This document shows positions 14,383 to 20,507 of a stretch of DNA of 20,507 nt, in pieces. A program made the translations under genes and the position numbers. Source of the DNA: Actinomycetota bacterium. Lineage in GTDB: Bacteria > Actinomycetota > Actinomycetes > S36-B12. Location of the stretch: contig JAQCBM010000009.1 in assembly GCA_027729865.1 (NCBI GenBank), positions 1-20,507 of the forward strand, given 5' to 3'. Under the pieces are notes generated by a model, which was not told the DNA's origin, did no database searches, and worked only from the letters and a program-made list of their open reading frames with translations. The first letter of the stretch is position 1. Every line of letters starts with the position of its first letter.

Positions 14383-15372
14383 ATGCGAGAGAACACTCGA
14401 AAGCGAACTCCGCGCCGGGCTTTGGTCTTCGGTGGCGGGGGAGTGCTCGGTGGAACGTGGGCAGTGGGGGCGCTATCGGCGTGGCAGGACGTCACGGGTC
14501 TGAATCCGAAGGATGTCGACATCATCGTCGGCACCAGCGCCGGTTCGGTGCTCGCGGCACTCGTGGCCAGTGGGGCGAGCATCGAGGAACTCATCACGCA
14601 CTACAAGGACCGGCACGTGACTACCGGTCCGCTCGCCGGCTACGAATGGGATCCCGATCGAGCCACGGGAGGTAACAGGCCAGGGCTTCCCAAACTCCGC
14701 GGTCCAGGTTCACCGGCACTTATTCGTTCCAGCCTGCGCAACTTCGGACAGCTGCCCGCCACCGCAGTGCTCTCAGCGTTCTTGCCCGAAGGCGGCCGAT
14801 CCCTCGAGCGCATCGGACATTTGATCGATGCGGTGACGCCGTTCGGTGAGTGGTCCGATCACCCGAATCTGTGGGTGGTCGCTACCGATTACTCCGACGG
14901 CCACCGCGTGGTGTTCGGTCGCCCGGGTGCCCCCGTAGCTCCGCTGGCCAGCGCGGTTATGGCTTCCTGTGCGATACCCGGCTGGTTCTCGCCGGTCGAT
15001 ATCGGCGGGCGCACTTACATCGACGGTGGTGCCGTCTCCGCGACGTCGGTCGATGTTCTCGCCCACACCGGAGTGGACGAGGTCTACGTGATCGCGCCCA
15101 TGGTGTCCTTCGAATCCGATTCCCCCACAGGTATTCAAGCCCGGCTCGAGCGCCGATGGCGCTCGCAGGTCACCAAAGTCTGCCGCGATGAGATGGCCCT
15201 CGTTCGAGCAGCCGGAGCATCCGTCTACGCACTCGGACCCGGACCGCAAGACCTCGAAGCCATCGGCGCGAATCTCATGGATTCACGCCGGCGCGAACTC
15301 GTTCTCGACACTTCGCTACGCACTAGCGCTCGCGCCTGGCACCAGCAGTTCGACCAAGCCGTCGCCGGCTAG
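14383..15372 (+). CDS. Patatin-like phospholipase/acyl hydrolase
   Basis: A 329-residue cytosolic serine hydrolase of the patatin family, expected to cleave acyl esters of phospholipids or neutral lipids. The oxyanion-hole glycine loop is FGGGGVLGG (16-24), the nucleophile elbow is GTSAGS (Ser52), and the catalytic aspartate is in YIDGGAVS (Asp214), so the Ser-Asp dyad is complete. No signal peptide or membrane helix is seen. The start at ATG 14383 is 6 bp after the acyltransferase stop; no strong ribosome binding site is visible, so it may depend on coupling to the upstream gene. The pairing of an acyltransferase with a lipase suggests a lipid turnover or remodelling unit. The TAG stop codon overlaps the first copy of a 21-bp tandem repeat. 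Confidence 0.92.
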   Translation: MRENTRKRTPRRALVFGGGGVLGGTWAVGALSAWQDVTGLNPKDVDIIVGTSAGSVLAALVASGASIEELITHYKDRHVTTGPLAGYEWDPDRATGGNRPGLPKLRGPGSPALIRSSLRNFGQLPATAVLSAFLPEGGRSLERIGHLIDAVTPFGEWSDHPNLWVVATDYSDGHRVVFGRPGAPVAPLASAVMASCAIPGWFSPVDIGGRTYIDGGAVSATSVDVLAHTGVDEVYVIAPMVSFESDSPTGIQARLERRWRSQVTKVCRDEMALVRAAGASVYALGPGPQDLEAIGANLMDSRRRELVLDTSLRTSARAWHQQFDQAVAG

Positions 15373-15417
15373 TCGCGTGCCCCTTTGCTCCTGATCAGTC
15401 GCGTGCCCCTTTGCTCC
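15371..15417. repeat. Exact 21-bp direct repeat, two copies with a 5-bp spacer
   Basis: A 21-bp unit beginning AGTCGCGTGCCCC and ending TTTGCTCC occurs at 15371-15391 and, without a mismatch, at 15397-15417. The spacer is TGATC, which creates the palindrome CTGATCAG at the junction (15391-15398). AGTCGC recurs once more at 15422. The pair fills the whole 47-bp gap between two convergent genes and overlaps the patatin stop codon. It does not form a hairpin, so it is not an ordinary terminator. No other copy was noticed in the window. Confidence 0.9.
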
Positions 15418-15419
15418 AC

Positions 15420-15920
15420 TTAGTCGCAGTCGCGCATCCACTCCGCCGCCACCCTCTCCTCGGCTCCCAAGTAGCGCGCGGTTTGGTCAGCAGCGACCGA
15501 TTCGATTGTTCCGCCCACGAATGGCACCGACGCTTTGAAGGACCCCTCGGTCACCACTTCACTTCCATGCCCGAAGGGCCGAAGTGCCAGTCGCCCGGAG
15601 AATGACAGGGGCCCACTGAAGTCCACTGTGACTTCCGCGGTCCGCGAACCGTCGGTGCCTGGCGCCGACCACACCTGGGTCTCTGTTGCCGAGATGGTCT
15701 CGCCCACGAACTTCTTGGCGGCGGCCGGCACCTCGGCGGGCAATACCCGAGTGGATGTGATGGTCACCGATCCATCGGCTGCTTCGGAAACATCGACCGT
15801 GGTCTCGAGTGACCCGGTTGCCGCGCATTTGGCTTGAACATATGCCGGGTCGCGCAGCATGGTGAAAACGGCTACTGGATCGGAACCGAAAGATTGCTTG
15901 TAGGTGAATTCCTTGGCCAT
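15420..15920 (-). CDS. DUF2505 family protein
   Basis: A 166-residue protein with the DUF2505 pattern: start MAKEFTYKQSFGSDPVAVFT, LRDPAYVQAKCAATG, TSTRVLPAEVPAAAKKFVG, TVDFSGPLSFSGRLALRP, and a C-terminal helix (SVAADQTARYLGAEERVAAE). The family is common in actinobacteria and is predicted to have an SRPBCC-like (START/Bet v1) fold with a hydrophobic ligand cavity; no function is established to my knowledge. There is no signal peptide. GGAG lies 6 nt before the ATG at 15920, supporting this start. It is divergent from the glutamate dehydrogenase gene, with a shared 105-bp promoter region, and convergent with the patatin gene. The two last codons before the stop repeat the AGTCGC sequence seen in the adjacent repeat. 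Confidence 0.85.
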   Translation of the reverse strand: MAKEFTYKQSFGSDPVAVFTMLRDPAYVQAKCAATGSLETTVDVSEAADGSVTITSTRVLPAEVPAAAKKFVGETISATETQVWSAPGTDGSRTAEVTVDFSGPLSFSGRLALRPFGHGSEVVTEGSFKASVPFVGGTIESVAADQTARYLGAEERVAAEWMRDCD

Positions 15921-15967
15921 CGCGTGCTCCGATCCGAGTAGTCCTTCTCACCTGAGCCGTACCGGAC

Positions 15968-15973
15968 TACCGT
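15968..15973 (+). promoter_or_regulatory. Candidate -10 in the DUF2505/glutamate dehydrogenase divergent gap
   Basis: TACCGT within GACTACCGTAGGAC fits the loose actinobacterial TAnnnT form. CTACCGTAG is a near-perfect palindrome, so the minus strand reads TACGGT and the site could serve either direction. No -35 is evident. Confidence 0.25.
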
Positions 15974-16025
15974 AGGACAAAGCGTCACAACGGCGTGGCG
16001 CGCTCATCGCTGAGGGGCGATATCC

Positions 16026-19000
16026 GTGGTGGACATCGTGGTTCCCGCGTGGCGTTCGGCGCTCGATGGCATCCCCGCTGAACAACGCGCCCTTGCAGCT
16101 CGGTTCTATCGGTATCTCTCAGACGAAGACATTTCCGGCCACAACGTCATAGAGATGATCGACGACGTCGATCGCATGCGCCAGTGGGCGAGTGTTCGAG
16201 AGCCTGGGCAGGCGCTCGTTCGAGGATGGACTCCCGAGGTGCCCGGTGTTGGGTACGCGGTCATCGAAATCGTCACAGACGACATGCCGTTCCTGGTTGA
16301 CTCGGTCACCGCGAACCTTGTCCACAGCGGTCGCAACGTTCACCTGATCGTGCACCCGCAGTTGGCCGTGAAGCGTGACGCTGAAGGTCAACTCATCGAG
16401 ATCCTTGATATCGACATCGATGAAGCACCCACGGGAACTCTCATCGAGTCCTGGATGCGCATCGAGGTGGAGCGAGATTTCGTGTCGGACGATCTCGAGC
16501 CGCTCATCAATTCCACCCGGCGAGTACTCGCTGACGTTCGCAAGGCCGTTATCGATTGGCATCCGATGCGCGATCAGGCCGAGCGCATCGCCCGCGAGTT
16601 AGTCCACCATCCACCGGTGGGGGTGGAGCAGCACGAGGTTGCCGAGACCCGAGCCCTCCTGGAGTGGCTGGCTGCCAACAACCTGACCTTCCTCGGTTAC
16701 CGGGAATACGACCTCATCACCGTGGATGGCGAAGATGCGCTGCGCCCGGTTCCGGACAGTGGCCTAGGCATCCTGCGCCAAGAGCATGGCGATGACGATG
16801 CAGTGTCTCTGAGTTTTGCGATCTTGCCGGCAACTGTCCGGGCGAAAGCACGGGAAACACACCTTCTGGTCCTCAGCAAGGCGAACTCTCGGTCAACGGT
16901 CCATCGCTCGGCCTACATGGACTACATCGGGATCAAGAAGTTTGATGCCAGTGGAACGGTGATCGGGGAGCGCCGATTCCTGGGCTTGTACGCCGCATCT
17001 GCCTACACGCACAGTGTTGCCGATGTGCCGGTGCTGCGAGACAAACTCGACTACGTGATGCGGGCGCTGGACTTCGTGCCCGGTTCGCACAGCGCCAAAG
17101 ACCTCCTGCAGTTCATGGAGACCTATCCGCGCGATGAGTTATTCCAGATCCACCCTGAGCAGCTCGCGCAGATCGCCGAGTCGGTCATGCATCTGCAGGA
17201 ACGCCGCCAGACGCGTCTGTATGTGCGCCCCGATGACTACGGCCGCTTTCTTTCATGTCTGGTCTATCTCCCGCGCGATCGCTACACCACGGGTGTTCGG
17301 CTCAAGATTGAGTCTATTTTGAGCGAGACCTTCGGTGCTACGTCCGTTGAGTTCACGGCTCGCGTATCCGAATCGGTGCTCGCTCGACTCCATTACGTGG
17401 TGCACGTTCCGGTGGGGCAGGGCATCCCCGCGTATGACCACGACGAACTGAATGACCGAGTCGTCGCGGCCACGCGCTCGTGGACGGATGAGTACGCACG
17501 CCAACTCGTTGAGCGGGTTGGCGACGTTGATGCGCCGGCGCTGCTGAAGATTTACGACGACGCATTTCCCGAGGCCTTTAAGGAGGACTTCGAACCGGGA
17601 ACCGGGGTCAACGACACGTTGATCATCGAAGGCCTCGAACCGGGTGAGATCTCTGTTCGGCTTTACGCGCCCATGGTCTCTGATTCGCGTGAGATGCGCT
17701 TCAAGGTGATGCGGGTTGGCCAAGCGATGCCGTTAACCAAGGTGTTGCCGATTTTGCAGCGCCTGGGGCTGGATGTTCTTGACGAACACCCCTACCAACT
17801 GCGGCGCAAGGATCGGCCATCTGCGTGGGTCCTCGACTTCGGCGTGGTCCTTCCCGCCGGAACGATCCCCGAATACGAGTCCCTCGCCCAAAGGTTCGCC
17901 GACGCCTTCAACGCGTGCTGGGACGGGCGGGCTGCCACCGACACCTTCAACACCCTTGTGGTCACCGCCGGCATGGAATGGCGTGGGGCGATGATCCTGC
18001 GCGCCTACGCCCGATACATGCGCCAGATCGGCTCCACCTTCGGGCAGGGGTACATCGAGCAGGTGGTCCTCGATCATGCCGAGATCGCGCGCTTGCTGGT
18101 CGAGCTGTTCGAGATCCGCTTCAACCCCGAATACCCGCACGATCGGGATATTGCGCAAGAGCGAATGAGCGAGCGAATCGAACAAGCCCTTGAGATCGTG
18201 GCGAGCCTGGACGCCGATCGCATCTTGCGACAGTTCGCAGACCTGATGCGAGCAATGGTACGGACGAACTTCTACGCGATCTCGCTTACGGGTGACGAAC
18301 GTTGCTCGGTCGCCTTCAAGCTCGAGCCGCGGAAGATCCCGGACATGCCGGTGCCGGTTCCCAAGTTCGAAATCTGGACATACTCACCTCGGGTGGAGGG
18401 CGTGCACCTGCGCTTCGGACTGGTGGCCCGTGGTGGCTTGCGTTGGAGCGATCGCCGCGAGGACTTCCGCACCGAGATCCTCGGCCTGGTCAAAGCGCAA
18501 GAGGTCAAGAACGCGGTCATCGTCCCGGTGGGAGCGAAGGGTGGCTTCTTCGCCAAGCAACTACCCGACCCAACGATCGATCGTGAAGCGTGGGCGCTCG
18601 AGGGCCGCGCCGCCTACCGGGAGTTCGTGTCCTCGCTGCTCGAGGTGACCGACAACATCAAGGACGGCACGGTCATCCCACCGATGCGCGTGGTCCGCCA
18701 CGACGGTGACGACCCGTATCTCGTTGTCGCCGCAGATAAGGGCACCGCATCCTTCTCCGACCTCGCGAATGAAATCGCGGCCGAGCACCAGTTCTGGTTA
18801 GGAGACGCCTTCGCTTCGGGCGGCTCAGTCGGCTACGACCACAAGGCCATGGGCATTACTGCCAAGGGTGCGTGGGAATCGGTCAAGCGGCACTTCCGCG
18901 AACTCGACCTCGACACCCAAACCGAAGACTTCACGGTCGTGGGCATCGGCGACATGAGTGGGGATGTGTTCGGAAACGGCATGCTGCTGAGTGAACATAT

Positions 19001-20507
19001 TCGGCTCGTGGCTGCTTTCGATCACCGGCACATATTCATCGACCCGAATCCGGATGCGAAGACATCGTTCGCCGAACGCCAGCGCCTGTTCAACGAACCC
19101 CGATCATCGTGGGCCGACTACAACACCGATCTCATCTCCGCAGGTGGGGGAGTGTGGAACCGCGCGCTGAAAGCGATCCCGATCTCCGCGGAGATGAAGG
19201 ATGCCCTCGGCATACCTGAAACCACTCAGAGCCTCACGCCGGCTCAGCTGATCCACGCGATCTTGCAGGCCCCTGCGGATCTGCTGTGGAACGGCGGCAT
19301 CGGCACCTACGTCAAGTCTCAAACCCAAACCAATGCCGACGTTGGTGACAAAGCCAACGACGCCGTCCGCGTGAACGGCCACCAACTCAAGGTCAAAGTG
19401 ATCGGCGAAGGCGGCAACTTAGGGCTCACCCAACTCGGCCGCATCGAAGCCGCCCGCCACGGCGTGAGACTCAACACCGACGCCATCGACAACTCCGCGG
19501 GCGTGGACACCTCCGACCACGAAGTCAACATCAAGATCGCCCTCGAGGCCGCGGTGAAGTCCGGCAAACTCACGCAAGAAGCCAGAGCGGATCTGTTGCA
19601 CGAGATGACCGATGAGATCGCGCAAGCGGTGCTGCAGGACAACTACGACCAAAACGTGGTGCTCGGAAACGCCCGCCGCGGCGCACCAGCACTGGTCACC
19701 GTGCACCAGCGGATGATCCGCCACCTCGAGCACGAGGGGATCCTCGATCGAGCGGTGGAGAATCTGCCCGACGACGAAGAGTTCGCCACCCGACGCGCCG
19801 CTGGTGAAGCACTCACCTCGCCCGAACTGGCCGTGATGCTCGCCTACGGCAAGATCGCGCTGCTCGCCGAGCTCAACGAAGCAACGCTCGCGGATGATCC
19901 ATGGTTCGAGAAGACGCTCATCGACTACTTCCCGCCCAGGATGCGGGAGGAATACACAGGCGAGATCACCTCGCACCCACTGCGCAGCCAGATCATCAAC
20001 ACCGAGATCACCAACAGACTTCTCAACATCGGCGGCATCACGTTCGTGTTCCGTGCCGTCGAAGAGACCGGTGCCACCGCGGTGCAGGTGGTCAAGGCAG
20101 CGCTCACCGCGATGGAAGTGTTTTCCATCAATCAGATGTGGGAGTGGGTGAACGAGCTCGACAACCAGATCCCCACCACCGCGCAGAGCGCGCTGCAACT
20201 CGAAACAAGACGCCTTCTCGACCGCGCCACCCGCTGGTTCCTGCAAACCCGCACGGGCGACATCGACATCGCCGAGCAATTCGCCTACTTCGCCCCCGTC
20301 GTCTCCCAACACAGCAGCGGTGTGTCGCAAGCGCTCACCGGCAACGAAGCCGAGCGCTTCGAGCGCTTGACCAAGCGATTCGTCGACGCTGGTGCGCCCG
20401 AAGACCTCGCTCGCACAGCAGCAAGTGGCCTTGACGTTTTCGCGCTTCTCGACATCACCGACATCTGTGTCAAGACCGGAGAAGATTCCGCCACAGTCAT
20501 ACCGCTG
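16026..20507 (+). CDS. NAD-specific glutamate dehydrogenase (large type), 3' end cut off
   Basis: Large NAD-dependent glutamate dehydrogenase, which converts glutamate to 2-oxoglutarate and ammonium. The frame is open for 1494 codons to the window edge; the family runs to about 1600, so roughly 100 residues are missing. The start is GTG 16026: an in-frame TGA at 16011 rules out anything further upstream, and GAGGGG lies 8 nt before it (GTG 16029 is the alternative). The N-terminal regulatory region includes DDMPFLVDSVTANLV. The catalytic core has VARGGLRWSDRREDFRTEIL, VPVGAKGGFF with the likely catalytic Lys838, and the nucleotide-binding GIGDMSGDVFGNGML (973-987). WNGGIGTYVKS and IGEGGNLGLTQLGRIEAARH follow. 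It has a shorter N-terminus than I would expect (only about 25 residues before RFYRYLSDEDI). It is divergent from DUF2505 and not visibly in an operon. Confidence 0.96.
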   Translation, partial: MVDIVVPAWRSALDGIPAEQRALAARFYRYLSDEDISGHNVIEMIDDVDRMRQWASVREPGQALVRGWTPEVPGVGYAVIEIVTDDMPFLVDSVTANLVHSGRNVHLIVHPQLAVKRDAEGQLIEILDIDIDEAPTGTLIESWMRIEVERDFVSDDLEPLINSTRRVLADVRKAVIDWHPMRDQAERIARELVHHPPVGVEQHEVAETRALLEWLAANNLTFLGYREYDLITVDGEDALRPVPDSGLGILRQEHGDDDAVSLSFAILPATVRAKARETHLLVLSKANSRSTVHRSAYMDYIGIKKFDASGTVIGERRFLGLYAASAYTHSVADVPVLRDKLDYVMRALDFVPGSHSAKDLLQFMETYPRDELFQIHPEQLAQIAESVMHLQERRQTRLYVRPDDYGRFLSCLVYLPRDRYTTGVRLKIESILSETFGATSVEFTARVSESVLARLHYVVHVPVGQGIPAYDHDELNDRVVAATRSWTDEYARQLVERVGDVDAPALLKIYDDAFPEAFKEDFEPGTGVNDTLIIEGLEPGEISVRLYAPMVSDSREMRFKVMRVGQAMPLTKVLPILQRLGLDVLDEHPYQLRRKDRPSAWVLDFGVVLPAGTIPEYESLAQRFADAFNACWDGRAATDTFNTLVVTAGMEWRGAMILRAYARYMRQIGSTFGQGYIEQVVLDHAEIARLLVELFEIRFNPEYPHDRDIAQERMSERIEQALEIVASLDADRILRQFADLMRAMVRTNFYAISLTGDERCSVAFKLEPRKIPDMPVPVPKFEIWTYSPRVEGVHLRFGLVARGGLRWSDRREDFRTEILGLVKAQEVKNAVIVPVGAKGGFFAKQLPDPTIDREAWALEGRAAYREFVSSLLEVTDNIKDGTVIPPMRVVRHDGDDPYLVVAADKGTASFSDLANEIAAEHQFWLGDAFASGGSVGYDHKAMGITAKGAWESVKRHFRELDLDTQTEDFTVVGIGDMSGDVFGNGMLLSEHIRLVAAFDHRHIFIDPNPDAKTSFAERQRLFNEPRSSWADYNTDLISAGGGVWNRALKAIPISAEMKDALGIPETTQSLTPAQLIHAILQAPADLLWNGGIGTYVKSQTQTNADVGDKANDAVRVNGHQLKVKVIGEGGNLGLTQLGRIEAARHGVRLNTDAIDNSAGVDTSDHEVNIKIALEAAVKSGKLTQEARADLLHEMTDEIAQAVLQDNYDQNVVLGNARRGAPALVTVHQRMIRHLEHEGILDRAVENLPDDEEFATRRAAGEALTSPELAVMLAYGKIALLAELNEATLADDPWFEKTLIDYFPPRMREEYTGEITSHPLRSQIINTEITNRLLNIGGITFVFRAVEETGATAVQVVKAALTAMEVFSINQMWEWVNELDNQIPTTAQSALQLETRRLLDRATRWFLQTRTGDIDIAEQFAYFAPVVSQHSSGVSQALTGNEAERFERLTKRFVDAGAPEDLARTAASGLDVFALLDITDICVKTGEDSATVIPL

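Noticed and set aside
16318..16326. TTGTCCACA, an exact match to the DnaA box form used in high-GC actinobacteria
   Set aside because: A single copy inside the glutamate dehydrogenase coding sequence, encoding conserved residues (NLVHSG). Most likely chance.
19419..20330. 303-residue minus-strand open frame inside the glutamate dehydrogenase gene
   Set aside because: Antisense to a continuous, motif-bearing glutamate dehydrogenase frame. Composition is that of a mirrored coding frame.

Overview
The window is chromosomal DNA from a moderately high-GC actinobacterium. The evidence is the mtrA-mtrB-lpqB two-component/lipoprotein operon followed by comF and secA, an Rv3235-family protein, a DUF2505 protein, a WS/DGAT-type acyltransferase and the large NAD-type glutamate dehydrogenase, all typical of Actinomycetota. 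The genus cannot be fixed from sequence reading alone. There are no rRNA or tRNA genes, no insertion sequences, no CRISPR array and no phage genes. Coding density is very high: the longest gap between genes is about 210 bp.

Layout. (1) 1-4056, plus strand: 3' end of mtrA, complete mtrB, complete lpqB, tightly coupled (8 bp gap, then a 4-bp ATGA overlap). (2) 4082-5533, minus strand: comF and, upstream of it, a LuxR-type regulator whose N-terminal half resembles a degenerate GNAT acetyltransferase. This regulator lies where hpf/raiA lies in Mycobacterium, and the two-gene block points opposite to lpqB and secA. (3) 5675-8482, plus strand: secA. (4) 8498-10076: a minus-strand Rv3235-like gene, a plus-strand protein made of two tandem Sm-like barrels, and a minus-strand small excisionase/BldC-type helix-turn-helix protein. 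(5) 10204-12149, plus strand: an SAF-domain (CpaB/RcpC-like) membrane protein and a CpaE/MinD-like ATPase, overlapping by 4 bp, with no other Flp/Tad pilus genes in the window. (6) 12172-12834, minus strand: a secreted L,D-transpeptidase. (7) 12922-15372, plus strand: a WS/DGAT-like acyltransferase and a patatin-like lipase, 6 bp apart. (8) 15420-15920, minus strand: a DUF2505 protein. (9) 16026 to the window end, plus strand: NAD-glutamate dehydrogenase, truncated by the window edge.

How the parts fit. MtrAB-LpqB senses envelope state and cell division, SecA drives protein export, and the L,D-transpeptidase crosslinks peptidoglycan, so much of the window concerns the cell envelope. The acyltransferase and patatin pair look like a small lipid synthesis/turnover operon. 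The glutamate dehydrogenase is central nitrogen and carbon metabolism. The least understood part is 8.5-12.15 kb: Rv3235-like, double Sm-like, small HTH, SAF protein and degenerate-P-loop CpaE-like ATPase, with two DnaA-box-like 9-mers in the divergent gap at 10126-10164.

The points most worth a second look are the pseudo-GNAT/LuxR fusion, the internal duplication in the Sm-like protein, the orphan SAF/CpaE-like pair with arginine in place of the P-loop lysine, the exact 21-bp tandem repeat that fills the patatin/DUF2505 gap, the tandem DnaA-box-like sites, and the altered acyltransferase motif (HQ instead of HH).
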